In this document: one piece after another, positions 35,755 to 47,862 of the stretch
Numbering within the stretch: position 1 is the first letter of the stretch
How the letters are laid out: each line of letters opens with the position of its first letter
DNA from: Temnothorax longispinosus
Lineage: Eukaryota > Arthropoda > Insecta > Hymenoptera > Formicidae
Direction: 5' to 3'
NCBI RefSeq assembly: GCF_030848805.1
Contig: NC_092358.1
Coordinates: forward strand, 20,679,297-20,743,296
DNA length: 64,000 nucleotides
Position numbers and translations under genes: made by a program
Notes under the pieces: model-generated
Told to the model about the DNA's origin: nothing
The model's database searches: none
What the model saw: the letters and a program-made list of their open reading frames with translations, nothing else

Positions 35755-38568
35755 GCACACATACATGTGTACAAACATTCGCGCTCAACTGTACGATCGT
35801 TAATGCAACAGCTCGCTGGCATAGCGACGTGGAAATGCAACGCGAGATCGATAAATTCCCACTTTCGGCCGCCACGCTGCGCCGCATGGAAAAATGTTCA
35901 TTTAAGTCCCGCCGGTTCTCCCTCGGGAAGTTCGCACTCTCGGGCCGCCCGTCCGACAGCATTATCGAGTATCGGGCTAAGTCAACCTCGAAGTCGCACT
36001 GCTAATGATGAACTTACTTCACCGTGCGCGTATAGCAGACTAACTGACTAGACCGACCGAACTCCTGTCATCCGGTCTTGGGTCTACTTCCGTTGTTAGT
36101 GGCAGCTTCCCAATGAAATATACCGCGGAAGAAATATATAATCCGAGAAAAAGAGAATGTAAGCATGAAATTTGAGAGTAGCATTTTTGTGCAAAAACTA
36201 CTGCTAGCAATGCATATAAATAAGATTTTTCTTCGTTTCCTATCATACCGTGGCACGATCACACGAATTTTTCATATAAATATGGAAGATATGAGGACCG
36301 GATGATTAAAATACATGCGCTATAAAAATATACGAAAAATTTTTATAAAGTTTGTACGAATAAATTATTGAATACTGGAATATTCGTGTCTTCGTAGAAA
36401 TATTAATGTTCTATATATAGCAATGGCTCATCAATGACGCATCATTACTTAATGTTTACGCGAATCTTATCTCACATATAAGCATAGCGCTTCGTCAGAT
36501 GATATCCAATTGTTTTGTATCGCAACAGTGCGGTTTGCCTGAAGATCACTTCTCACGTATGTAACGAAACCGAATGGAAATCGTCAATTTTTAATAAAAC
36601 GTCGCGGCACACATCGCGAAACGCTGACACGAGAATGGGCGCGCGGATGTAGAGTCCTTCGATCAATATCAAGAGCGATATCAATATCGAGACGAGAGCG
36701 GCGTTTTCGACAGTGTTGTCAATCGTTTTAACGTTTAATCGGATTTCGGAATGGAACGCGCGCGCGTGACGAAAGCGACGCGTTTAATCACGATCCTATT
36801 CGGTGCTGCGCGCAGGGGTTCTCGAGATCATCGCGAAGAATGCCCGTGTGTCACACAAACCTCGAGAGGACCACGGTTCACCTTTCGAAGACACTCGTGG
36901 CGAAAGAAATAGGCCGAAATAGCGAAGGCAAGCCGTAAGATCAAAATTGGATTAAGTCGACGCTGAAAATCCGACGACGCGTCTCGGGTGTCGCGCGTCG
37001 TCATACATTTCCGGAAAACCGTGATGAAACGCGTCCGCGTATTTCCTGCGCGGAAGCGACCGACAAAGCGAACGTTCTTTCTCCCGTATCGAGAACGGTC
37101 GTCGACCTCCCTCCTCCCCCTACCCCCTCTCTCTCTCACTCTGTCCTTCTCTTTCTCTCTCTCTCTGTCTCTCGGCGTTGTCGCGCGCTAGGCGCGGCAC
37201 CTTCGTGCGTCACGAATGCGCAGCTTTTAGTCATAAAGTAATCCACAGAAGATTACACGGTGCTCTCGACAAACAGAAGTTAATTCAATTCCAGACACGT
37301 TTTTACGAACCGGGAGAGAACTTCACGCGTAATTAAATTGGACGTGGTCACGAAAGAAGAAACAGACGGCCTACCCTCGGAGTGTCTTGGATTCACTTTC
37401 CAAAATGTCCTCGGATACATACGCGCGGTACGTTTTACGGTAACGCGTAATGGCAGCCCGAACGAAAGCGACGAAAGCGCTAACAGTCCAATGGAATTTT
37501 GCGAGGGATAATCGGCTATCGATTTCTCCGTAACCACGTGTCTATTTTGCGTAATGCAGTTGGACATAGATAGTTTATCGCGCGCATGCCTGCAACAGTC
37601 GAATAATTGATAGCAGTTACACGGAACAATAGTTGAAAAACAACGTTTTGTAATTGGTTGCCCCGCGGCATAACTGCGTGCTATCGTAATTATGTCTCGC
37701 GCGTGCTGCATTACGCGCAAAATTTATTTTCGATGCACGTGCGGATCGGATCGGGTTGTCTCTTTGCCGCGTGGCAACGCCAACGAGAAACCGAGTTCAT
37801 CGATCCTGATTAAAGGTTCGAAAACGTATACTCCGAATTCACCAGCGCAACCGCGCGAATGTAATAGCCCCAGTATTTTCTGCCGTTAATGTACCCTACA
37901 AACTCGGGATATATTTCTCGGTCGCTCTTTATCCGGACACCGCCGTGCTTTAGAGCACAAAGCGTTTCGCGGTTGTTGCAATTCAGTATTAACGATGCGC
38001 TAATGGCGCGGTCCGCGCGCGTGATGCGGCCGAAACAATTAGATATTTTACCGATGGCGCAATCAAAAGACAATGGGGCTTCGCTCGCAGATAAACTCGA
38101 TTAATAATATCACGCTCGCCGAAAGACGAGCTGACAGCGGCAATTCTATTTTACCGTTCACCGGCGTCGACGATCGACGATTTAATTGTCGAGTTCCGAG
38201 CGGTGTATACGCACGGGTGTCTTCGCAGTATTGCAGAAGTGCGTTCTTTTTACGGTTAGGTACGTCTAATTCCTATTTTTGTGTTCCTGTCACATTACGA
38301 TTGACATTAAAATATTAATACTGAAATTCTTGACATGTTAGGAGAAAATTAGAAATAAAAATTAAAAAATACATACTATCATCTCTAACTATATTTATAC
38401 TTATTATTTTTCTGGCGTATTTTTATTATTGCTTTCTTATTTATCATCCTCGTCGATAAGAATTGAAGGTTCTTGTTAGTGTCATAAAAAATTCTAGAGT
38501 CTAATAACTTCATGTAACTCAACGTCTTAGAATATTGAAACTTTTTGAGACGCAGTAATGTCTTTCAG
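35751..38568. other. Unassigned non-coding DNA
   Basis: No gene is recognised. CT-rich at about 37110-37175. The 146-codon minus frame at 37280-37720 overlaps plus frames and has no recognised motif. AT-rich at 36240-36500 and 38310-38560. Confidence 0.5.
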
Positions 38569-38653
38569 AAGACGCAATATCGTGGCTTTCTTCGTCAAAA
38601 TGGCGAGCGGCGGAAGCCCCGGATCAGAACCCGCGTTGTCGCGAAACCCGCAG
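38569..38653 (+). CDS. Candidate 85-nt exon, unknown product
   Basis: Preceded by tgtctttcag and ended by CAG|gtaagaaac, a strong donor. All three frames are open across 85 nt, so frame is undecided. An ATG at 38600 sits in a good insect-like context (tcaaaATGGCG) and would give an 18-residue start, MASGGSPGSEPALSRNPQ, ending in phase 0 at the donor. That would make this a first coding exon. In another frame the segment could join the candidate exon at 39061. No family is recognised. Splice-site quality and the GC rise against AT-rich flanks are the main support. Confidence 0.28.
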
Positions 38654-39060
38654 GTAAGAAACTAAGTCAACAATCTGACACGCCGAACAATACCTGCCGC
38701 CGTAAGCTGTCGCGCTGTAGCCGCGTATTTACGGCGACAAGTATGTCTTTACGGCGTCGTTGCGCCGCCTGACAATGCAGTCCGCGAACTATACCGCACT
38801 GACGCTGCAAGGACCGCCGTTCGAGGCGAAGCGCAAAACCTTTTCCGCGCGCGAGCCGTTTGCCGCAACTCTCGGGTTTCGAAGCAACAAGTTTGCGATC
38901 GTGCTCGGTGCGAGATCCCCTCACGATAATCAATAAGTATATTGTGTGTACTGCCTTACGTAATCGAAGACATTTATGAGATTGTGCCAATCATTCGTTT
39001 ATACACAGATGTAGAATATGAATTTTGAATTTCAAGGATTTCTGATTCTCTCACTTACAG

Positions 39061-39134
39061 ATATGGAATTTGAAAAGTTGGAACCTGATGAAGCTCGACA
39101 TATCAAAAATTTTAAAGGCGTAATTCTAAAATGA
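39061..39134 (+). CDS. Candidate terminal exon, unknown product
   Basis: A very good acceptor (gattctctcacttacag) ends at 39060. Read with two leading bases, the next codons give MEFEKLEPDEARHIKNFKG, then VILK and a TGA at 39132. The short peptide is acidic and lysine-rich, unlike the chance arginine-rich frames elsewhere. It would join the first frame of 38569-38653 across a 407-base intron. The other phase that is open here stops at TAA, 39120-39122. At 23 codons this is weak evidence. Confidence 0.15.
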
Positions 39135-39401
39135 TGTAAAGGCAAATCGCGTATGGGCGAAATGAAAACTTATCGAGGTTGACATCGCGGAAATTATGCG
39201 GTTAAGGAAATTATATGCGACGCGCCAGGATCATTTCGAGTCCCCCAAAGTGCACCGGAGGACTAACGCTGCCGTGGCGGAGAGCGAGCTTAACGTCATT
39301 GGCCTACAAACGAACGAACTTCGGCGCATTCGACGATGTTCGCGAGTCCCGCGCGAGCTCAGCGATAATCCGTGGCTCTCGAACGCTAACTCAGACGTTC
39401 G

Positions 39402-39403
<2 letters not shown>

Positions 39404-39446
<43 letters not shown>
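39404..39446. repeat. (TC)21 microsatellite
   Basis: Uninterrupted TC dinucleotides; the overlapping frames are repeat artefacts. Confidence 0.95.
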
Positions 39447-39449
<3 letters not shown>

Positions 39450-40097
39450 AGTCCTTCCATCTCCCTTCTCTCTATCCGGCGCAAAACCATACCGCATACG
39501 ACGCGTATGCGCCGCCGCGGGATAACCAGCATTAATTTGCGTCCCCTCGGCCCCAAAACTTTCGGGCCAACCAGCCTCAAAGTCAACAAAACGATTCGCG
39601 CATTAGTAACGTTAATGTTCCAGCCGCTAAGCTCGTAACGCAGCCCCCGACAAGAACAGCCGGCGAGACTCCTATCGCGCGCGATTATTGTTACATTCGT
39701 GTGTATTAATGCGTTCGTTATTATGGATAGACGAGCGAACCATCTGTCGTTCCCATTAATTCCTGATCTTGTTATTATTATACTCTGTAGTAATTTACAA
39801 ATCTTAAATTTAATCTCTGCCTAATCTTATCATAAAAAATAGCAATATTAATACTATAATGCAAAATATACATTTTTTACAGCAAGATATTAAAATACAC
39901 AAGTATTAAAATTGTTCATGACATTTTTTTGCTTCTTTGAGGAAATTATGATGCGCAGAAAGGCAATTTGTTCAGCTCGACAAATTGTTATAAATGTAAT
40001 TACATATCGACGTCGTGTTTATCTGACGACAATGAAAATGTTTAGCGGCGACGATATCACGCGGCGCCATTATTGTGAACTGCGAACGATCACTTAC
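39447..40097. other. Unassigned non-coding DNA
   Basis: GC-rich to about 39700, then AT-rich. No gene is recognised. Confidence 0.5.
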
Positions 40098-40178
40098 CGA
40101 GAGCGGCCGTGGCGTCCCACATTTGTCATTATTACCATTATCGTATGTTGATGTATCTATCGTCATAATTAATTCGAT
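40098..40178 (-). CDS. Candidate first coding exon, unknown product
   Basis: On the minus strand an ATG at 40166 opens 23 codons (MTIDTSTYDNGNNDKCGTPR, then PLS) that end in phase 0 at a consensus donor, TCG|gtaagtgat, at 40097. A weak acceptor (ggtccag) ends just before 40178. The peptide is polar and low in arginine, unlike most chance frames here. No family is recognised. Both this exon and 10743-10802 could be phase 0 on the same strand, but about 29 kb separates them and no link is shown. Confidence 0.18.
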
Positions 40179-41270
40179 CTGGACCGTAATTGGCACCGTA
40201 ACAGATACGTTCGGTAATTTAATGGTAACATGGCTTGTGATAAAGCAAGGAAAACTATTTACAATAGATTAAATAGATCTTTATGTCACAAATATCTAAT
40301 TCGTTTAAAACGCGCATATAAGGTGCTCCAGAAAACTTGTACATAGAAACAGTGAGACAGCATCGTCTGTTAAATGTCGCGACGCGATTTTGCTAATGTA
40401 CGCTTTCAACAGCAAATTTGTTTCTCCCGTCTTCTTATTTTTTTCTCTCTACTTTTTTATTTGTTTTACTATTGCATAAGAAAATTCGATATAAACTCGC
40501 GGAAAAATAATAGCGCGTCTTTCATAAAAATTCTCTCTCTTTTTCTCCGCGATATTAAGATTTTGCACGATGCCGCGGAGGATCTGCCGAAGTATGGCAC
40601 CGAGAGACGTGACGCGAGAAATATTCGAAGAGTATACGAGAAATATCAGAATCGAATCGAGACATAAACGCGCCGGGCTGAGTTTCATTTCCTACGCGCG
40701 AAGAATCATCGTAAGAGAGCAACGGGGATACAAATTCTCCCCATTTAAGTTTCAAATTAGATTTTTCCCCGGCAATCTCGGCCGCGCGCGCGCGCGCGCT
40801 CGGATTACATTCGGAGCCCCGCTCCCGCGCGCCGGCTTTGATCGGACCGGCTGATCGATTTGGCATGGAATGCTCCACTTACTTTCTGTCGTTCGCCCGT
40901 AAGAATCTCCCCTCCCTGCCGGGCGAATCTCAACAGCGTCGCTCAATTTGCGCCATGATGAAAGTATGGCAAGTCTACGCGGAAGACGACAAGGCGGTGA
41001 AAGGGAGGAAGGAGAGACGAAGCCGAAACAGAAACGATGGAAAAATGCTTTATTATAGAGCCGGTTATAATGAAACTTCCGGGAATGATTGCGTCTGAGC
41101 GCGCTATAAAGGACCAAATTATATCTCGTTCTCTACGGGCTATATCTTGTCAATATTCCCAGATAAAATCGCGATAAAGCGCGCGTATGCGCGAGCGCTA
41201 ACTCGTCGCTCGATTTACTGCTGCTTCTTCGCTTAGTAAATAACCGAGAGCGAGCTCAGGTCGAGAGCAC

Positions 41271-41274
<4 letters not shown>
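40179..41274. other. Unassigned non-coding DNA
   Basis: No gene is recognised. An alternating CG run lies at about 40780-40800. Overlapping frames at 40555-41117 occupy both strands. Confidence 0.5.

Positions 41275-41354
<80 letters not shown>
41275..41354. repeat. (GA)40 microsatellite, 80 bp
   Basis: The longest uninterrupted dinucleotide tract in the window, eighty bases of pure GA. Confidence 0.97.
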
Positions 41355-41356
<2 letters not shown>

Positions 41357-44086
41357 TCCCAGCGTGGAGAAATGTTTGATCTGGGCGGGCGCGCTAGATA
41401 AGAAATGATTTCCTTACGTATTTACGTGTTTGCGCGCAGCAAGATGCTACTTCTTTCACGTTAAGTGCCGCGCATGAGAATTGGTTCGAAAACACGAGGA
41501 TTCGCCATGTATATTTTTTCCCATGCAGCTGACATGGCGACTCGATTCTCGCCACTTATCTCTTTTCCCTTCAAAATGGTTTCCTAATACAAACGCTAAA
41601 TGAGATTTGGCTAATGTTTCGTTTCCAACATCCATGTTATGACAAATAATTAATAAATTTTTAATAAATATTCTTGGCTATCTATTACATATTTCTAAAA
41701 GATACATATTCTTTATTAATAATAGTATAATAATAGCGAAACCTATTAATATTCATTAAATTTTCTATACATAGAATATTCTTTTCGAATTATTCAAATG
41801 TAATTAAAACTACTCATCTTCTATTCAACATTCGCGAGAGAGACGGGTTTGCGATTAATTATCACACCAGCCTCGAACAAAGGGGCGCTCTAAAATTTCG
41901 CCGCGGTTTATCTTGCGAGAAAACGAGCTCGATCTCCTTCCCTCGGGAACCTAGAAGAAGTGCACGCGTGAAATATGCTTATTGCGCACTTTCTTCCGCC
42001 GACATTTAAAAGACTCCCGCGTCGCATCGCGTTGTCCCCGTCGTGTCGTCTTTATGCGCCGGAAGTTTCCGGGTGAGATAAAAACTTCTCGCCTCGGAGC
42101 GACATGCTGGACCAAGACGACGGGGGTAGTGATGGCAGCGGCGGTGGTGGCGGCGGTATAGCGGTGGTTGCGGTAGCGTGTAATTATTTGTTGATGACAC
42201 ATAAGCTTGCGATATTTTCTCGGTAGCAGACAGCTTCGTATGCTGAAAACAGAAACCGGGGAGAGACGAAACTTTCCGCGTCGCCGCCGCTGCCGCCCCC
42301 GATGTTGCCCCGCGTCGCGTCGCAGATCGGTAAGAAACCGCCGTGGCGTATGGCGCCAAGTTCGCTGTGACAGATGGCGGGCCAAAGTCTGGGATTTACA
42401 GCGAGCGCGTCAGCTGATGTCGCAATTATTTCTACCGTCCAGTTTTGCCCTCCCGCGCTATCTGACCCGATTGCCGAGAGTCGCGCCCGCGCGCGATTGA
42501 TAATCCCAATTATATATCGCTCGGCGGCGTTCTCCACGTCCGACGAACAACGGGAATAAATTGTGAAGTTTCCGGCGGCGCGGCGGGATGGAGGCGGCGG
42601 CCCATTACAAAGGGAAACGTGTATTAACGAGGAGGGGTCCACTCCCACCCGAGAAAAGTGGGACTATGCGGGCCCAGCTGGTTACTCCAATAGCAAGTCT
42701 AGTATTGCATCCACGGAAGAAGCAATAAAATAATCATTTGTGAAGAGTACATATATCGTCTGAAACATTTAAAGTTAAATGTTAAGTATTTTAAAAGCAT
42801 CCGACTAATAAATATTATAAAAAATATAAACGCTCGGGTAAATGATATCTTATTTTATCCATTTTATTATCCACTTAATTTTAAATAAACTTGGATATAA
42901 TAAGATTCTAATTTAACTCCCGGTTATTGAAATATGAAATATTAAAAGTTCACAAGTTGCGCATAGCTTAACTAATTTAGTGAGATAAAATTTATACCAA
43001 AATTAAACTTGATGCTTATGGAATATTCCGTATCAAAATTTTCAACCGCATCCTCTCTATAGTCGAATTAATAATATTTTACGAATTGCAAATCCTCATA
43101 AAGCTTTCCACGAGCTTCCCATCATTGTTTAATCGCGCATTCAGTTCTGTAATACGCAGTAAATTCAGATCACCGGATTTTAAGTGTGCCTCTCTGGTGT
43201 GCTGTAAAGTTTGATATTTAACTGATCGCGTCATGAACTCGCGTTAAAAAGTTGTCGTAACGCCCGCATATAGCAAACTCGCTTGTAACTCGGAACCGGT
43301 CTCGAGTCATCGAGATCACGGTACGGTAAGCATAAGCTTCGTTAAATTCGCCGTAAATCACGTAAATATTTACGACGCTAAAAATACGTACAATTCCAGA
43401 GGGGGACGAAATCCAATAGGCGCGCATGCGGGTCGCGGAAAATCGTAAAACGCTCGATAATTGAGAGGACTCCGTCTACAACGGGCCAGGATTTTCCCTT
43501 CCAGTAAATGGCTTCAAACGCGATATCCCCGAAAGCGATAATCACCATAATCTCGTTCGTCATTAGCATCGCCTGTAGTGCCTAGGTGAAAGCTAAAAAT
43601 ATTAACTGCCCCTCGTTTCTTTTGTCCCAGTGCCGGGTCGCAGTTAGGGTCGCTTATGTGGGTTAGGGTTAAGCGAAGGCCATAAAGTCCAACGGGGATA
43701 TCTCCAGCGAGGGTATATCACCGGTTAGGTTACCGGGGTAGGACCTACCCCTCTCGATAGGGTGCGAATATTTAGGGTGACGACGCGGCGCGGCACGCTC
43801 TATTCATTGAAATTTTTGCGCGCGTCCGGACATGGGAATTCAACCGTGCCACGTATGAATACTCAGTGCTGCGATGCGTCGCAATTGCACACGTCCGGTA
43901 AATACAGCGTGTCCCGGCCGTCCGCTCCTTCCCCTGATCGCTTACGAGATTTCGCTAATTAATACCGCGGGAAAAAAAATCATCAAGCCAGTGACATCGA
44001 AACGGAACGTCCCTCCCGTACGCGTAAAACGCCAATAAAATCCTTTTATATACCAATCGCACGGTGATTCTGTCACCTATGCTTAA
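41355..44086. other. Unassigned DNA, GC-rich around 42000-42660
   Basis: No gene is accepted. The GC-rich patch has long open frames on both strands (42006-42648), a good minus-strand acceptor (ccggtttctgttttcag at about 42245) and a plus donor-like gtaagaaac at about 42332, but no segment with both ends in the same orientation. A GCC/GGC-rich run lies at 42130-42165. AT-rich at 42720-43130. A palindrome and TTAGG-containing patch lies at 43640-43755. Confidence 0.45.
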
Positions 44087-44600
44087 GGGGATCCTATAGC
44101 TGCAGTAATTACCGACATTTAGTTAAAAGCATACAACTTTTAATTGGCTTTACGGAATTGCAAAATTCTTTTACAGAATTAAAGTACGCACAAAAAGTGT
44201 AGAGAGCTAGGGTCGGTTTTACATAAAAAACGAAACAAAAATTAAAAATTTGGGTACATAGAGCTGTCACTGACGACAATATTTGCTTATACAAAAATAC
44301 TGCAGTTTATATATACAAAATGAGATACAACCCCTCTAGGAAAAACATTTAAGAACAATATCATGCAATTAGAGCTAAGATTAAAAGCCTAGAAAAAATG
44401 TTGCCTGCTTTTAACTTTTATATGTGCAAAAGCACATGCGGGTTGATAGGATAAGCAGTATTGCGTGTAGCGAAAGATGGCGCAGCGATCGAACAAGGAC
44501 AAATTACTATAGTTAGACAAGGACAGATATAGAGAAAACAGGATTAGAAATGTTGACATTATCGACATCGAGGAAGTTCGGCCTTCGCTATAGGATCCCC
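44087..44600. mobile_element. 514-bp TTAA-flanked TIR element
   Basis: Perfect 14-bp inverted ends, ggggatcctatagc at 44087-44100 and its inverse at 44587-44600, are each flanked by TTAA (44083-44086 and 44601-44604). TTAA target duplication is typical of the piggyBac and Kolobok superfamilies; which one applies cannot be settled from these ends. The interior is AT-rich, has no useful open frame and carries a repeated acaaggaca word near 44495 and 44517. It is a non-autonomous element, intact at both ends. Confidence 0.85.
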
Positions 44601-45941
44601 TTAAACGCTCAGATCACTTACACGATTTACAGAACTATACAATGTAGCTAAACTGGATTTTTCGACAGTGTAGAGTAAAGGCATTTTCGTTTGTTTTTCT
44701 TTCTATTTATTCATTAAGCTGCTCATCGTACACAGCTCGCGTAATATGTGTAACGATTGTTATTTTTTTAGAGTGTTGTGATTTTTTTTAATTTCAATGG
44801 ATAATTTGATCAGCGATAGAATGGCAATTGTTAACATCAATATAACAGCGAGAACACGGAAAAAATATAAAAGCGGTTGAAAGATAAAAAATCTGTAATA
44901 TTTTGATAGCAGCCTCAATTGCTAATTTATAGTTGTAAAAGCCACCTACAATTCATTTGTTATTCTGTCTCTTATAGAATATGGAAACTATTATATGTTC
45001 ATTTGACTGTTGAAATTTTTTCCGACGAGCTATTTGCGTACGCGGTCGGTTGAAGTGATTAAAACATCTTTCTCGACTAAAACGCCCGTTCGAAAATAGC
45101 GCACGTTCGCGTGTTTGATCCAGAGCGATCGTGTTCGGCCGACGATACACGCGTGTGTGTCAAGTTAACAAAAAAATTGAATTAGATTAACAAATACTGG
45201 GATGCGTTCACCGCGCGCGAGGATATTGTGCGATGCAATTCCGCGTACTGTTGTCTTGACCGGGGCGTGCACGGAGCGAAATTAAATCGACCGTCCCGCC
45301 CTTCGAGGTACCGGCGTATTTCATTTTCCCTCTCGCTCAGCCGCGCCCTTCAAAGCGTTTAATGTACCATTGCGAGACCGATCAAGAGTGCGCTCCGATG
45401 AGAAGCTCGACTAGCCGTCGGCATCGATAATCGAAGGAGAGTATCGCGTTTCCTCCGCTTGAAGACGCTTCAAACGAATCCGAAGAAATAACGGCGGCGT
45501 GTCACGGACGATCGTATATCCCCACGTTTATGCTCTCATTAAAAATGGATAGTACCTTGGGCGATTTTCAGAGACTGTGTGATCTTAATTGACCGGCTGT
45601 GTATATTATACTGCCGGATACGACGGTTTACACACAGCCTGCCAGTCACGTATTAGCAGCGTGATCGTTTTACCCGCGCGACGTTTACTCGCGAGCGGTC
45701 AACCGGGCACGTATTTCGCCGCTCCACGGGATCAGCCCGATACGGTCGGCTCCATAATAATCGTAATTAACACGTTCGATCAACGTCGCGCGAATTTCCA
45801 TCGCAAAAAAAATATTATCGCGTGTACTTCTCTCTTATGTGATTGTCGATCATTCTGAGGATATGCGCGAGCAATGACAAGCAGTGTCTCCAGAACATTA
45901 AATGGATCAATCTTCTATTATAAGTGCTAAATATTTATGTA
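44601..45941. other. Unassigned non-coding DNA between two elements
   Basis: AT-rich to about 44990, then GC-rich to about 45850. No gene is recognised. The 89-codon frame at 45589-45858 lacks splice or domain support. Confidence 0.5.
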
Positions 45942-47060
45942 GGGGAGACCGGGGCTGGTTGTGACATTTTTTCTATAAAGTGTCTCAACTCTTTGATTAT
46001 GTTGTTTTTTATAAATGAATCTAGGCTTGCTAGATTCAGTAACTAATCGGGATTTCAATTTAATAATAGTTTTATCTAACCGCTCATTAGAAATTATATA
46101 AATTAAAAAATTCTGAAAAAAGAGACATGTAACTTTTTACCCCACACCAGGGGCTGGTTGTTACACCACACGGGGTAAATTGTTACAACAAAAAAACAAA
46201 TGTAATCTCAAACTTTTTATTAAGAATAATCATGGTTTGTCTTCTTAATTCGAACAAAAATGAAATATTATTGTTTATAACAAATTACAAAAAAAGTTTA
46301 ACTTCCAAGTTTAAGTCCAAGTAATAATATAGTACTTTTTAACTTTAAATAAAATTATAGTGTTATTTTAAACAAAAACTTAGGCATACAATTTTCTTTT
46401 GGCCTCTTTGCTTTATCACATTGAAATAAAAATTAAATAAAATTATGTTCTTATTTAGCGAAAAACTTAGACATATTACTTTTTTGGTATCTTTGCTTTA
46501 TCACAACAAAATAAAAATAAAAAAATAAAATTAAGTAAAATTATGTTCTTATTTAAATAAAAATTCTTTAAACAAAAATACAAGTAACTTTTAATCTAAA
46601 CAAAAGTTATAAGCTCTATTCATCATAAATTATCTATCATAAATTAATTGTGGTTTGTCACAACCTGCCCCGAGAAAATGTCACTTTTAGCCCCAACACC
46701 AAAACTAACCTCTTAAGATTAAATATTAAAACACAAATATTTGTAAAGCTTATAAAAGTAAGGTTTATTGTAAACAGAAGGAATTAGAGAGTATATACCA
46801 CACATAGACATTTCTGCTTATTTAGATAACAAGTGCTAGACCAATAATACTAAAAAATGAAAATGTTACAAATCTGCGTTTTTTACGGCTGCTTATCCGG
46901 GCTCCTCTCACAAGAACGCCAGCGCCACTAACTCGCGCGGTATGTCGGCCGACACTGGCGTGATCATTTATCTCTTTCTAACGTTACTATAGCGTTTCCG
47001 GTTTAGCTACCATTGGCACTGTAACAACCTACCTCTGTAACAACCAGCCCCAGTCTCCCC
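45942..47060. mobile_element. 1.12-kb TA-flanked TIR element, non-autonomous
   Basis: The left end (ggggagaccggggctggttg...) at 45942-45962 matches the inverse of 47040-47060 at 20 of 21 positions, and TA lies at both outer boundaries. The core word ggggctggttgt(t/g)aca recurs near both ends: again at about 46150, degenerate at about 46171, and inverted near 46655-46695 and 47020-47050. The AT-rich middle has no transposase frame and holds a tandem repeat. TA duplication fits Tc1/mariner/pogo-type transposons, but the ends are not ones I can assign. Confidence 0.8.
46351..46566 (+). repeat. Tandem repeat inside the 46-kb element, unit 88-98 bp
   Basis: Units start at 46351, 46439 and 46537 (partial) with aaaattat. 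Each full unit contains aaaacttag.cata, then tttttgg or ttttggc, then tctttgctttatcacaa or tctttgctttatcacat. Small A-rich indels separate the copies. Confidence 0.75.
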
Positions 47061-47831
47061 TATATCTGCCAATTGATTTATAAAAGATGCCAAAGAAAAA
47101 TCTCGTGTTTAGTTTTAACGATGAATCTTTAATAAAACTATATGAAATCGATTTTCTTTCAGCTATAGCTGAACGTACGATTATAATGTCTAGAGAGCAA
47201 CAATTCCTGATTTATATGCAAAATAAAAGCAAAAATTCAGAAAAAATATTTGTTATTAAGATTGATATGTATTATTTTTAACATAACTCTTCCGAGAAAT
47301 ATCTTTCATTGTATCAAAATCTGTATTATTTGTCTGCATAACGTGTTTGCATTATGAACAATTCACGTGTGTCTGTGATTTTAATAGCATTGCCGTTTAT
47401 TGAATAAAACGTATTTGTGCGAAACAAGGCTACTGGAAATTTTTAATCTCCATCCACTCGTACCCTGTTCCGTGTGACAAAAATTCGTCGGGTATTTGAA
47501 GGGTTAACTCGCGGGAATTTGACGGGTAAAACTACCGATTTCGCTTCGAATCCGTCCGCGGAAAATCGTTCCGGGTCGCGGGACATCGATTTTCCACGCG
47601 AGGGATGAGAGAGGCATATAAGGCACGAGCCAACCGCGTCCGTTTGACGAGAAAATCTCTCTCTCGGCCCCCTGCCGTTCCTCCGTTCGTCGTTCTCCGT
47701 CGACTTCGTACGGCGAAATAATTTAAACTTTCGATAAACCGCCTCTGTAACCGAGTGCGTTGAGAGGCATCCCGCTCGGGCGCGGAAGGCAATAAGAGAG
47801 CCGCGGTCGCGCGCCACGCCACACCAAGAGG

Positions 47832-47833
<2 letters not shown>
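47061..47833. other. Unassigned non-coding DNA
   Basis: AT-rich to about 47440, then GC-rich. The long minus frames (47443-47901, 47532-47987) overlap each other in two registers and run through a GA repeat, so they are not taken as genes. Confidence 0.5.

Positions 47834-47862
<29 letters not shown>
47834..47862. repeat. (GA)14 microsatellite
   Basis: Uninterrupted GA dinucleotides between gggg and ggcag. Confidence 0.93.

Noticed and set aside
42006..42648. Several long frames in the GC-rich patch at 42 kb, with an acceptor-like site on the minus strand and a donor-like site on the plus strand
   Set aside because: The signals lie on opposite strands, so they cannot bracket the same exon. 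GC-rich DNA explains the open frames.
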